A stretch of DNA of 64,000 nucleotides from Ancrocorticia sp047501485 (GCA_047501485.1 JAZDRN010000001.1:124001-188000), one strand, 5' to 3'. Positions 42,858 through 51,706 are shown, numbered from the stretch's first letter. Translations and numbers: made by a program. Notes: generated by a model not told the origin, from the letters alone.

Positions 42858-43742
42858 ATGAACGAAGAAACAGGTGCCCTCATCGACGGAACGGCCGGTC
42901 CCGCCGTGGTTGTCGAGAATTATTCCTTCCAATACAACGAAGCCAAGCGACGCGCCGTCAGGGATCTGACCTTCACGGTGGAGAAAGGTTCCTTCGTGTG
43001 CATCGTGGGTTCCAATGGCTCCGGTAAATCCACGCTCTGCAACGCATTGGTGGGTCTTATCCCGCACTACTTCGTCGGCAAGTACGCCGGGATGATTCGC
43101 GTCGACGGCGTCGCCGTCGCCTCGTCGTCGGTGGCCGAGCTCTCCAAGACGATCGGCCTGGTCTTTCAGAATCCGTTCAACCAGCTGTCCTATACCGCTG
43201 AGACGGTGGCGGAGGAACTCGCGTTCGGGCTGGGCAACCAGGGAATCGCACGCGAGGAGATGCGCAGAAGGGTAGCAGAAGTCGCCAAGATCATGCGTAT
43301 CGAGCACATTCTGGAGAAGAACCCCCTCGAGCTGTCTGGAGGGCAGGTACAGCGCGTGGCCTTCGGATCCGCCTTCATCATGGAGCCGGAGATCCTCGTC
43401 CTGGACGAGTGCACCACGCAGTTGGACCCGTTGGGCGGCGAGGAACTCATCGACATCGTCAAGCGACTCAACTCGACCGGTGTGACGGTGATCATGGTGG
43501 ACCACGACATGGAGCGGGTAGCGCGCAACGCGGACAAGGTGCTGGTCCTGGACCGCGGGAGGCTGCTGGCCCAGGGCAGCCCCCGGGAGATCTTTGCGCA
43601 CGCAGCTCACTGCGTGGCCGGCGTCGACGCGCCGGATTATGTGAAGGTCTCGCGGGCCCTGGCAACAGAGGGCCTGGGAACCGGAGGCATCGAGATCACA
43701 GAGGAACCGACTGTCGAACTGATCAGGAAGGCGCTGCTATGA
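42858..43742 (+). CDS. ECF transporter ATPase A1
   Basis: First ATPase of the importer, 294 residues. Walker A is VGSNGSGKSTLCNAL (about 51-65), the Q-loop is VFQNPFNQLSY, the signature is the standard LSGGQVQRVAFGSAF, Walker B is ILVLDECTTQLDPLGG with the catalytic Glu, and the H-loop is VIMVDHDMERVARNAD. The Cys-Thr-Thr-Gln in the D-loop region replaces the usual Pro-Thr-Ala-Gly. ATG 42858 lies eight bases after the T-gene stop, with GGGAAGTAGGTG before it. Its stop overlaps the start of the second ATPase gene by four bases. Confidence 0.92.
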   Translation: MNEETGALIDGTAGPAVVVENYSFQYNEAKRRAVRDLTFTVEKGSFVCIVGSNGSGKSTLCNALVGLIPHYFVGKYAGMIRVDGVAVASSSVAELSKTIGLVFQNPFNQLSYTAETVAEELAFGLGNQGIAREEMRRRVAEVAKIMRIEHILEKNPLELSGGQVQRVAFGSAFIMEPEILVLDECTTQLDPLGGEELIDIVKRLNSTGVTVIMVDHDMERVARNADKVLVLDRGRLLAQGSPREIFAHAAHCVAGVDAPDYVKVSRALATEGLGTGGIEITEEPTVELIRKALL

Positions 43743-44557
43743 CCATCGAACTGGTCGATCTGGAGCATACCTATCCCACTGGCGATTGTGCGGTGGCTGG
43801 AGTCAGCCTGACATTCCAAGGCACGCAGCCGGTGGCGATCATCGGGCAGAATGGCGCAGGCAAGACCACCCTCGTGAAGCATTTCAATGGGATCCTGCAT
43901 CCTTCGCGCGGCAGAGTGGCCGTTGACGGCGTCGCCATCGAGGAACGGCAGACCGCCCAGTGGGCGAAGACTGTCGGATACGTGTTTCAGAACCCTGATG
44001 ATCAGCTCTTCTCAGAGTCCGTGCAGGCAGAGTTCGTGTTCGGACCGCGGCAGATCGGGATGGGAAAGCGTGAGATCGGCGAACGCCTCGACTATGTGGC
44101 CGAACTCGTGGGCCTGCGAGACAAGCTGGATACCCATCCCTATGACCTCACCTCCACGCAGAAGAAGTTCTGTACCATCGGCGCGGTTCTCATGATGGAC
44201 CCGAAGGTCATCATCTTCGACGAACCGACCTGCGGTCAGGACGTGGCCGGAAACCGGCGGCTGGAGCGGATCGTGGCCGAACTGCAAGCCGCGGGCAAAC
44301 TCTGCATCACCATCTCGCACGATATGAAGTTCGTAACCGCTAATTTCGCTCGGACCATCGTCATGAGCAGAGGGAACGTCCTGATCGACGGTCCCACTAG
44401 AGACGTGTTCGCCCACCCCGAGATTCTCAAGGAATCGTTCGTTTCGCCACCGCCGATCACGCGGGTGGCGCAGGCGGCAGGCGTGCGGGGAACACCGTTC
44501 ACCGTGGAAGAACTGATCCACGGTATCCAACATGAGAGGAATCGAATACATGGCTGA
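43739..44557 (+). CDS. ECF transporter ATPase A2 with altered signature motif
   Basis: Second ATPase of the importer, 272 residues. Walker A is IGQNGAGKTTLVKHF (about 36-50), the Q-loop VFQNPDDQLFSESV and Walker B VIIFDEPTCGQD are intact, and the H-loop is ISHDMKF. The signature reads LTSTQKKF instead of LSGGQ-type sequence, losing both glycines. ATPases with a signature of this kind occur in some ECF-like importers, so it is probably a subfamily trait, with one of the two ATP sites altered. ATG 43739 overlaps the stop of the A1 gene (ATGA), and the next gene begins within its last codons. Confidence 0.9.
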   Translation: MTIELVDLEHTYPTGDCAVAGVSLTFQGTQPVAIIGQNGAGKTTLVKHFNGILHPSRGRVAVDGVAIEERQTAQWAKTVGYVFQNPDDQLFSESVQAEFVFGPRQIGMGKREIGERLDYVAELVGLRDKLDTHPYDLTSTQKKFCTIGAVLMMDPKVIIFDEPTCGQDVAGNRRLERIVAELQAAGKLCITISHDMKFVTANFARTIVMSRGNVLIDGPTRDVFAHPEILKESFVSPPPITRVAQAAGVRGTPFTVEELIHGIQHERNRIHG

Positions 44558-45251
44558 TGTCATTGTCCAGATCTACGGAATCCGTACCGTCGAAACCGCA
44601 CGCTCTGTGGTGGGAATGGGTGCCAAGCACATCGGCGTCTCATACGGCGCCATCAAGCGCACCCCCGGCCAGTTGACGCTCGAGCAGGCGCGGGAGATCT
44701 TCGAGGGGGTCCAGCCGGAGGCGGTGAGGATCGGATTGACGGTGTCCGAGGATATCGACGAGATCGTCAGCAACATCGAGCAGGTCATGCCCGACGTCAT
44801 GCATCTGTCCGGCGACATCGAGGGCATCACACCCGCACAGATCGCGGATCTCAAGAGTCGCTTCCCCGGCCTGCGGATCATGCAGCCGATCCCGGTGCTT
44901 CCCGGCGTGGCGCTCGAGGACCAGAAGGTGCTCCAGTACGTGCGCGAATATGAGGAAGTCGCCGACTTCTTCCTCATCGACACCAAGGCTCCGCAGGCTG
45001 GAGACATCGGCGCTACCGGCATGACCCATGATCTCCTCATCGATAAAGCGATCATCGACTCCACCGACGTCCCGTGCATCATCGCCGGAGGCCTCGATGC
45101 CAGCAACGTCGCCGAGGCCATCGCCATCACGAATCCGTATGGCGTCGATTCGTTCAGCCTGACGAATTACGACGACGAACGCGCCGACACCCTGGACTGC
45201 AAGGACCCGGCCAAGGTCAAGGCGTTTATACAGGCGGCCAGAGATGCGTGA
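44550..45251 (+). CDS. TrpF-like (beta/alpha)8-barrel protein lacking the catalytic Cys
   Basis: A 233-residue protein resembling phosphoribosylanthranilate isomerase. The N-terminus VQIYGIRTVETARSVVGMGA corresponds to the TrpF KICG motif but has Tyr9 in place of the general-base cysteine. The acid Asp is kept in FFLIDTKAP (about 147-155), and the phosphate-binding end with IIAGGLDASNVAEAI is intact. It is therefore likely to bind a phosphorylated ribosyl compound, but not to carry out the standard TrpF reaction. ATG 44550 follows GAGAGGA. It overlaps the genes on either side and no tryptophan genes are near, so a role in pentose phosphate isomerisation or epimerisation is the best guess. Confidence 0.8.
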   Translation: MADVIVQIYGIRTVETARSVVGMGAKHIGVSYGAIKRTPGQLTLEQAREIFEGVQPEAVRIGLTVSEDIDEIVSNIEQVMPDVMHLSGDIEGITPAQIADLKSRFPGLRIMQPIPVLPGVALEDQKVLQYVREYEEVADFFLIDTKAPQAGDIGATGMTHDLLIDKAIIDSTDVPCIIAGGLDASNVAEAIAITNPYGVDSFSLTNYDDERADTLDCKDPAKVKAFIQAARDA

Positions 45252-46212
45252 GGTCCTGGTCGTCGGTGACGCCAACGTCGACATCGTGGTGCCCTACCCG
45301 GTGTTCCTCAACGAGGATCGTACCCGGGTGAAGTACCCCGAGCCCGAGATGCACGGGGGTGGAACCGCCGCGAACACAGCGATTGCACTGGCAAAACTGG
45401 CGGTCCCAACCTCCTTCATCGGCACGGTGGGCGATGATCAGTATGGTCGGTACGCCCGTCAGGTCCTACAGCTCAACGGCATCGACGTCGAAGATCTGCT
45501 CGTGGACCCGACAGTCAACACCGTGGGCGTCTTCGCATTCGTGGACGAGTACGGGGAACGCTACCTGTGGGGCTGGCCGCGGACGGAGCAGTCGTTCAAG
45601 TACCTCGATCGGTCCCGTATATCGATGGAAAGGGTGCGTCAGGCGGGATGGGTTCATTCCTCCGGTATGACCATGACCTATCCGACCTCCGCCCGCGAGA
45701 CGATTCTCGCGATCTTCAAGGAGGCTCACGCGGCGGGCGTTCCCACGTCCTTCGATCTGAATTCGCGCTGCGACGACAGGGACCTCGACCCCGAGTTCAA
45801 GGCGGTGCTACTGGAGATCATCTCCTACACCACCTATCTCCTGGGGTCGGGCCCGGACGAGTTCGAGTACCTGGGCGGGGGCGGATGGCGCGAGAACGCC
45901 GTTGCCCTGGCGGCAGGCGATCGTACGGTGATCGCGCGCGACGGCGAGAGAGGCTCATCCGCGTTCTTCGCCACCGGAGAGATCTCGGTGCCCGCCTTCA
46001 CCGTGGACGTCGTCGACACCATCGGTGCAGGCGATGTCTACAACGCGGGTTTCATCGCCGCGATCCTGGACGGCCGGAGCCTTGGTGATGCACTTCTGCA
46101 AGCCAACGCGATATCGGGATACTCGGTCGCCAAGAAGGGGCCCCAGAACTCACCTGATCCGGCCCAGCTCCGTGATTTCCTCGCCCATCACACGCCGGCC
46201 ATGAACTCATAG
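45244..46212 (+). CDS. PfkB-family carbohydrate kinase
   Basis: A sugar or nucleoside kinase of 322 residues. It has the N-terminal GDANVDIVVPYPVF, the HGGGTAANTAIALAKL motif (about 38-53), and the C-terminal VVDTIGAGDVYNAGFIAAI with the GAGD anion hole and catalytic Asp (about 260). Third PfkB domain in this locus, beside RbsK and the LacI fusion, and clearly different in sequence from both, so the three probably act on different substrates or steps. ATG 45244 overlaps the preceding stop by eight bases. Confidence 0.9.
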   Translation: MREVLVVGDANVDIVVPYPVFLNEDRTRVKYPEPEMHGGGTAANTAIALAKLAVPTSFIGTVGDDQYGRYARQVLQLNGIDVEDLLVDPTVNTVGVFAFVDEYGERYLWGWPRTEQSFKYLDRSRISMERVRQAGWVHSSGMTMTYPTSARETILAIFKEAHAAGVPTSFDLNSRCDDRDLDPEFKAVLLEIISYTTYLLGSGPDEFEYLGGGGWRENAVALAAGDRTVIARDGERGSSAFFATGEISVPAFTVDVVDTIGAGDVYNAGFIAAILDGRSLGDALLQANAISGYSVAKKGPQNSPDPAQLRDFLAHHTPAMNS

Positions 46213-46251
46213 TTCCTCACTACATCTATACATGAAGGAGATTCCCCGATT

Positions 46252-47223
46252 ATGAAGAAGGTCATTCTCGACTGCGATCCCGGACACGACGATGCTTTTG
46301 CGATAATGCTGGCAGTCCAGCATCTCGATGTCCTCGGCATCACGACCATCGGCGGCAACTGCACGCTGGACAAAGTGACGACGAATGCGCTGAAGGTCCT
46401 CGAGGTCCTGGGACGCACGGATATCCCTGTTCATCCAGGCCACGAGCGACCGCTGGTGGCGCCCCTCGTCACGGCCCCGCAGTTCCATGGCGAAAGCGGC
46501 ATGGACGGCCCGGTGCTGCCGGAGCCTGCCGCGAAGCCGCAGGCGAAGCACGCCGTGGATTTCATCGTTGACACCGTCATGGAGAACGACGACGTCACGC
46601 TGATCGCCACCGGTCCGCTCACCAACATTGCGGCGGCGCTCAATCGTGAGCCGCGTATCGTCGAGCGGGTTACGGAACTGGCCATCATGGGTGGTTCCGT
46701 GACGTTCGGCAATTGGACTCCCGCCGCTGAGTTCAACATCTTCGTGGATCCGGAGGCGGCCTACCGCGTCTTCAATTCCGGATTGCACGTCAAGATGGCC
46801 GGGGTCAACCTGACCAGGCAGTGCTGTTTGACGTCGGAGCACGTCAAGCACTTCCGCGAGATCGCCACTCCCGCGGCACACTTGGCCGCGGATCTGACGG
46901 ATTTCTTCATCGACGCCACCGTCGGCTCGGCTGAGCTCACTGGTGCCAATATCCATGATGCGTGCGCCGTCGCATGGGTCATCGATCCCGGTCTGGTCAA
47001 GGCCGCACCCATGCATATCGATATCGAGCTCGACGGAAAGCTGACCCGCGGCATGACCGTGTGCGATTACCGCCACCTGCGCGGAGTCGAACCCGCCATC
47101 GACCTGTACCGCGAACCGCAGATGGGCTTCCGCGGCGAGGATCCCAATTCCGAGGGCGCACTGGAGCTCGACTTCCCGGGCTTCCTCGACTTGCTGTACA
47201 GCACTCTCGAGAACTACAAGTAA
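46252..47223 (+). CDS. Inosine/uridine-preferring nucleoside hydrolase
   Basis: Hydrolyses the N-glycosidic bond of ribonucleosides to base and ribose. The 323-residue protein has the calcium-binding DCDPGHDDAFAIM (7-19), GGNCTLDKVTTNAL, VTLIATGPLTNIAAAL, and IMGGSVTFGNWTPAAEFNIFVDP with the Asn/Glu/Asn ribose-binding residues, and a later HDACAVAW loop. All catalytic positions appear intact. ATG 46252 follows GAAGGAGATTC. It is the gene that best defines the operon as dealing with nucleosides or nucleoside-like ribosides, imported by the ECF module upstream. Confidence 0.92.
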   Translation: MKKVILDCDPGHDDAFAIMLAVQHLDVLGITTIGGNCTLDKVTTNALKVLEVLGRTDIPVHPGHERPLVAPLVTAPQFHGESGMDGPVLPEPAAKPQAKHAVDFIVDTVMENDDVTLIATGPLTNIAAALNREPRIVERVTELAIMGGSVTFGNWTPAAEFNIFVDPEAAYRVFNSGLHVKMAGVNLTRQCCLTSEHVKHFREIATPAAHLAADLTDFFIDATVGSAELTGANIHDACAVAWVIDPGLVKAAPMHIDIELDGKLTRGMTVCDYRHLRGVEPAIDLYREPQMGFRGEDPNSEGALELDFPGFLDLLYSTLENYK

Positions 47224-47242
47224 CGAATCGAGGACGGGCGGT

Positions 47243-47920
47243 ATGCCAGAAACGTGGAAATACAAGGCGATCCTCTGGGACTTCGACGGAACCCTTGTCT
47301 CCAGCCAAGATGACGTCTGGGCGTCTCTGGCATATGCGGCCGCACAGTTCGGTGCCGCCCTGCCGGAGGCGTACGCGGGCGATCCTCGCAATCTCGCCGA
47401 TCCGATCGGTGCCATCTTCCGCCACACGGTTCCCTTCCCAGGGGAGCGGAATGAAAGGCAATTCGAGGACCTGGTGGCCGCGCACTATCGCCATCTGAGT
47501 GACTACGCAGCCACGGAGCTCTACCCCGGCGTGCGTCGGCTCCTCGAAGAGCTTCGCCACGATGGAGTTCCCAGCCACATCGTGACCGTGAAACCGAAGG
47601 AAGCGCTGGTGAGGATCTTGGACGTCAAAGGTTGGGGAGACCTCTTCTCGGGATGGGATACACCCGACCGTGACGCTGGGGAAAAGCGGAGCAAGGCCTT
47701 GATGGTGGCCGAAGCCCTTGATCGCTATCGGGTCTCTGCCAGGGAGTGTGTCCTGGTGGGGGACAGCTGGAGCGACGGCGAGGCCGCCCATGCGAATGGA
47801 ATCGACTTCGTTGCTGCAACGTACGGGGATGGCGATACGGATCGGCTGCTACGGCAGCGATGGACCGGGCAGGTCGGCCATACGGCTGAACTCCGGGATC
47901 ACCTCCTGGAAAGGATATGA
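47243..47920 (+). CDS. HAD-family phosphatase
   Basis: A 225-residue haloacid-dehalogenase hydrolase of the phosphoglycolate phosphatase type. Motif I is WDFDGTLVSS (about 12-21), motif II IVTVKPKEAL, and motifs III/IV ECVLVGDSWSDGEAAHANGI with the paired Asp residues. The alpha-helical cap lies between residues 22 and 95. It would dephosphorylate a sugar phosphate, perhaps relieving accumulation or making a free sugar for the following dehydrogenase. ATG 47243 is 19 bases after the nucleoside hydrolase stop, with GGACGGGCGGT before it. One base separates its stop from the next start. Confidence 0.88.
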   Translation: MPETWKYKAILWDFDGTLVSSQDDVWASLAYAAAQFGAALPEAYAGDPRNLADPIGAIFRHTVPFPGERNERQFEDLVAAHYRHLSDYAATELYPGVRRLLEELRHDGVPSHIVTVKPKEALVRILDVKGWGDLFSGWDTPDRDAGEKRSKALMVAEALDRYRVSARECVLVGDSWSDGEAAHANGIDFVAATYGDGDTDRLLRQRWTGQVGHTAELRDHLLERI

Positions 47921-47921
47921 C

Positions 47922-49100
47922 ATGTTGGAAGATTTCACCCTGTGCATTTCGACGAAGTTCATCTTCGGCAGGGACGCTCAGCACCGCGTGGGCACAGAAC
48001 TGAGTAGCGCTGGAATCCGGAAGGTGCTCATTCACCACGACGGCGGCGCCTACCTGAGTGCGACGGGCCTGCTTCCTTCGCTGAAGCAGGATCTGGAGAA
48101 CGCGGGCATCTCGTACGTGGAACTGGGCGGGGTGCGCCCCAACCCGCGTCTGACCCTGGTCCGCGAGGGAATCGCTCTGGCGCGCAGCGAGGGCGTGGAC
48201 GCCGTCGTCGCCGTGGGTGGAGGAAGCGTCATCGATTCCTCCAAGGCGATCGGACTCGGTGCCGTTGCCGAATGCGACGTGTGGGACCTGTTCACGGGAG
48301 CTCAGGCTCCCGCACGGACGCTGCCCGTCGCCGCCATCGTCACCAACCCCGCGAGCGGGAGCGAGTCCAGCCAGGTCGTCGTCGTCAACAATGCGGAGGA
48401 GAGCAGCAAGCTGTTGATCAGCGATCCGGTGTGCCGCCCGGCTTTCGCTTTCATGAACCCGGAACTGACAGTGTCCCTACCGGCTTTCCCTACGGCGTGC
48501 GGAATCGTGGACATGTTCTCCCATGTCTGCGAACGCTACTTCGCGCCCGACACGGACTTCGGGGTCATCGACTCCATGGCGGAGGGGGCGTTGCGCGCGC
48601 TCGTCGCGGTGGCCCCGTTGCTCATGAACGACCTGACGAACTACGGCTACCGCGCCCAGATCATGTGGACCGGGACCATCGCCCAGAACAACACCCTGGG
48701 CGTGGGCCGCGAGCAGGACTGGGCGACTCACGCCCTCGGGAACGAGCTGAGCGCGCTGTACGACACTCCGCATGGTGCGACGCTCTCCATCGTGATGGGC
48801 GCGTGGATGGAAGCGGCTTGCGCCGACAATCCGGAACGATTCGCGCGATTCGGGCGGGAGGTCTTCGGGGTATCCGACGACGGTGATGCGCTGGACGTGG
48901 CCCGACGCGGAATCGAGGCCACCGTGGCGTTCTTCGAATCATTGGGTATGCCGACGTCGTTCGCCGATATGGACATCCCCAGCGACGGCGTGGAGACGAT
49001 GCTGGACAATATCGAGTTCTTCGGACCGGACGAGGCAATCGGCAGCATCTCGCGCCTGGGAAGGGAGGAATGCCGGTGGATCTATACCCGGTCCTTCTGA
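47922..49100 (+). CDS. Iron-containing alcohol dehydrogenase (YqhD/butanol dehydrogenase type)
   Basis: A 392-residue NAD(P)H-dependent aldehyde reductase. AVGGGSVIDSSKAIGLGA (about 90-107) is the nucleotide loop. CGIVDMFSHVCERYF and THALGNELSALYDTPHGATL carry the Asp and His metal ligands of the family, and the layout with ELSALYDTPHGA is closest to YqhD-like enzymes. In this operon it may reduce a sugar aldehyde to a polyol or remove a small aldehyde. ATG 47922 follows GGAAAGGATATGAC; the frame upstream overlaps the phosphatase and is a shadow. Confidence 0.9.
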   Translation: MLEDFTLCISTKFIFGRDAQHRVGTELSSAGIRKVLIHHDGGAYLSATGLLPSLKQDLENAGISYVELGGVRPNPRLTLVREGIALARSEGVDAVVAVGGGSVIDSSKAIGLGAVAECDVWDLFTGAQAPARTLPVAAIVTNPASGSESSQVVVVNNAEESSKLLISDPVCRPAFAFMNPELTVSLPAFPTACGIVDMFSHVCERYFAPDTDFGVIDSMAEGALRALVAVAPLLMNDLTNYGYRAQIMWTGTIAQNNTLGVGREQDWATHALGNELSALYDTPHGATLSIVMGAWMEAACADNPERFARFGREVFGVSDDGDALDVARRGIEATVAFFESLGMPTSFADMDIPSDGVETMLDNIEFFGPDEAIGSISRLGREECRWIYTRSF

Positions 49101-49211
49101 CCCGTCCGCCCCGCGGAGTATATGCGCGCCCCGCGGCGGCTCCTCAGAAGAACTCAACACCAACTCTCATGAAACACCCAACACCTCCATGCGACAGAAA
49201 AGGAAAATCAC

Positions 49212-50693
49212 ATGGCTAACGCAGAAAACACGGAAAAGGTGAAAGGCGTACCGATTCCCGCCGAAGGGACTCCGGAGTTCGCCCGCCTCAACAAAATGGC
49301 GAAGGTCGCCGTTCCGATCGTGCTCGTGATCTTCACATTGGGCGTGCTCATGCAGCAGGCCTTCGGCATGATCTTCGTCAATATCGGCAACGATCTGGGA
49401 CAGCCGCATCTGGCCTCCCTCATCACTTCCCTACCGGGTATCACGTTGGGAATCGTCTGCGTGATCTACGGTTCGCTAGGCGATTTCATCTCTCTGAAGA
49501 AGATGATGATCCTGGGTACCCTACTCTTTGTGATCGGATCGATCGTGGGCTTCGCGCTTGGCGGCCTGGGAGTCTGGTGGGTGGTCATCGGACGTGTGAT
49601 CCAGACTGCCGGCTGGCAGGTCTCGGGCTCCATCTTCCTGGTGCTGGTCTCCAAGTACATCACCAAGCGCAACCGCGTGATCTACTACGGCATCTTCGTG
49701 GCTGTGTTCCGCTTCGCAGCCGCGGCGGGTGTTCTTATGGCCGGTTACGTCTCGCGCATCGACTGGCGCTGGATGTTCTTGCTGCCGGTCATCTGCCTCT
49801 TCTTCATCCCGACCCTGGCGAAGAACCTTCCGGATGAGCGCGTCGAGGGCTCACGGGTCGATTGGATCGGTTTCCTGCTCATCGGCGCATTGGCTGGTGC
49901 CATCACGATGTACTTCACGGGCATGAACTGGGTGTGGCTGGCTGCAGCCGCGGTGGCGCTCGTTGCGTTCATCGTCTACATCTCCAAGGCCAAGGATCCG
50001 TTCATGACGCCCGCGTTCTTCAAGAACCGCGCGTTCGTCATGGTCATGGTGGTCATCTTCGTCGGGTACTTCTTCAGCTACACCCTCAACGCCGGGATCA
50101 ACGCCATCGGCCTGGACCTCTTCGGCATGGACTCGGCGGAAGTCTCAAACTACCTGGTCTGGTCGATTCTCCTGGCCGCGGTTCTGGGCTTCGTGTCCGG
50201 TCTCATCATTCGCAAGATCGGCCGTTCGGCCTCCATCATCATGGCGCTCGCGTGTATGGGGCTCGGCCTCATAGCCGTGGCCGTGCTCATCCCGCACGGA
50301 CCGGTCCTGGCACTCGCCATCGCTCCCTGCATCTACTACTTCGGCACCTCGTTCTTCTACTCGCCGATCGTCGACAGCGCGACGCTGACGGTGGAGCCAG
50401 AGGAGTCCGGCCGTGTGCTCGGCTTCAACGATCTGATTCAGGCGGTGACGGGTTCGATCGGCGTCGCCGTGTTCGGCCAGATGATGGCCTCAGGCTCGAT
50501 GAGCGGTGGAAGCCTCTTCGGTACCGAGCCCGGTGCGGCATCGACCTATGCGAATGTGTTCTTCATCGGCGGCATCATCGTGCTGGCGGGCATGGTCATC
50601 TGGATCGCATCCAAGAAGATGATCTACAGGAATTCCCGTATGGACGATGAGTCCGATGCCGCCAAGGCAGAGAAGGCAGACGTCGAGGCGTAG
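49212..50693 (+). CDS. MFS transporter (DHA2-like, 14 helices)
   Basis: A 493-residue carrier with about fourteen membrane segments. GSLGDFISLKKMMILGTLLF is the signature loop of the drug:H+ antiporter-2 group (G-S-L-G-D and K-K), and GWQVSGSIFLVLVSKYI and DWRWMFLLPVICLFFIP follow. The C-terminal 20 residues are acidic. ATG 49212 follows AAAAGGAAAATCAC. It ends the operon, about 110 bases after the dehydrogenase, and is followed by a strong terminator. As a probable exporter it may remove the end product of the pathway; uptake is also possible. Confidence 0.88.
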   Translation: MANAENTEKVKGVPIPAEGTPEFARLNKMAKVAVPIVLVIFTLGVLMQQAFGMIFVNIGNDLGQPHLASLITSLPGITLGIVCVIYGSLGDFISLKKMMILGTLLFVIGSIVGFALGGLGVWWVVIGRVIQTAGWQVSGSIFLVLVSKYITKRNRVIYYGIFVAVFRFAAAAGVLMAGYVSRIDWRWMFLLPVICLFFIPTLAKNLPDERVEGSRVDWIGFLLIGALAGAITMYFTGMNWVWLAAAAVALVAFIVYISKAKDPFMTPAFFKNRAFVMVMVVIFVGYFFSYTLNAGINAIGLDLFGMDSAEVSNYLVWSILLAAVLGFVSGLIIRKIGRSASIIMALACMGLGLIAVAVLIPHGPVLALAIAPCIYYFGTSFFYSPIVDSATLTVEPEESGRVLGFNDLIQAVTGSIGVAVFGQMMASGSMSGGSLFGTEPGAASTYANVFFIGGIIVLAGMVIWIASKKMIYRNSRMDDESDAAKAEKADVEA

Positions 50694-51027
50694 GCTTCTC
50701 GGTTACTTGGCAGGTGGAATAGACGATCCGCAGCATCGAGAGCGGCCGCACCCGGATGCGGCCGCTCTCTCGTGTGGGGCTGGGGAGCGTGGAGTTGGAG
50801 GGAGGAGCTGAAGGGCGTCGAGCTGGAGGGCGCCGTCGAAATGCGCGCTGCGTGAACTTCCTATCCACTGGGCCCTTCGGCTCCTGACTGATCGCCGAGA
50901 GTCGGCCTAGACTGGAATGACTCGTCTATCGATCCATGAGCTGTGGATGATCTGCCACCCAAGATTTGGCGCAGCGTGCATTGAGAAATCTGACCAGACG
51001 CTCCAATAAAACCATCGGGGAGAACTC
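50694..51027. other. 334-bp region between the MFS and DUF305 genes
   Basis: Holds the terminator at 50738-50769 and two short direct repeats of GGAGCT/GGAGTT-like motifs (50788-50825) in a purine-rich stretch. The last 80 bases should contain the DUF305 promoter. No gene seen. Confidence 0.4.
50738..50769 (+). terminator. Terminator at the end of the ECF/nucleoside operon
   Basis: 13-bp stem (50738-50750 with 50757-50769) and a 6-base loop, 45 bases after the MFS stop. Very GC-rich with only a short T content downstream (ctctcgtg). Confidence 0.7.
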
Positions 51028-51624
51028 ATGAAGATTCGCACATCTGCCGCATTGCTTCTGGCTGCCGGACTCGCCCTGGCCGGCTGCTCGGACAACTCGA
51101 CGCCGAACGAGGGGGCGAGCTCCAGTCCCGCGACCAGTTCCAGCAACTCCAGCGAAGTCGAATTCAATGACGCGGACACCATGTTCGCCACCATGATGAT
51201 CCCGCATCACGAACAGGCCATCGAGATGTCGGACATGGTGTTGGAAAAGGACGATATCGACGGCGACGTTCGCAAGCTCGCGGAGGAGATCAAGGACGCC
51301 CAGGGGCCGGAGATCGAACAGCTGCAGGAATGGCTCGACGATTGGGGAGTCGAGCAAGATGGCGAGACATCGGGTCACGAGGATCATGGCGACGGCATGA
51401 TGTCCGACGAGGACATGGCCGCCTTGGAGTCCGCGTCAGGACAAGAGGCCTCCCGCCTCTTCCTCGAGCAGATGATCGCTCACCACGAAGGGGCAGTGGA
51501 GATGGCCCAGACCGAGGTTGCCGAGGGACAGAACGCCGACGCCGTGATCCTCGCCCAGCAGATCGTCAACGCCCAGACCGATGAGATTCAGCAGATGCAC
51601 GACCTGCTCGACAGCATTGAGTAG
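51028..51624 (+). CDS. DUF305 lipoprotein
   Basis: A 198-residue exported lipoprotein with a signal peptide ending in LALAG-C (Cys20), then a Ser/Thr-rich linker (26-42) and two four-helix half repeats of the DUF305 fold. Each has the family motif: MIPHHEQAIEMSDMVL (about 58-73) and MIAHHEGAVEMAQTEV (about 149-164), with metal-capable His-His pairs. DUF305 proteins bind copper in some bacteria. A His/Asp/Met-rich loop lies between the halves. ATG 51028 follows GGGGAGAA. Metal-transport genes 200 bases downstream support a metal role. Confidence 0.88.
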   Translation: MKIRTSAALLLAAGLALAGCSDNSTPNEGASSSPATSSSNSSEVEFNDADTMFATMMIPHHEQAIEMSDMVLEKDDIDGDVRKLAEEIKDAQGPEIEQLQEWLDDWGVEQDGETSGHEDHGDGMMSDEDMAALESASGQEASRLFLEQMIAHHEGAVEMAQTEVAEGQNADAVILAQQIVNAQTDEIQQMHDLLDSIE

Positions 51625-51666
51625 GAAAGCGAGGCATCTGGGGAGGAACCTGGAACAGCGCTGCGG

Positions 51667-51706
51667 GAACGGCCCGGGAAGGTGACGGTATCTTCCCGGG
51701 CCGTTC
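51667..51706 (+). terminator. Terminator after the DUF305 gene
   Basis: 14-bp perfect stem GAACGGCCCGGGAA / TTCCCGGGCCGTTC (51667-51680 with 51693-51706), 12-base loop. It can work on both strands; the P-type ATPase gene is convergent. Confidence 0.75.
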
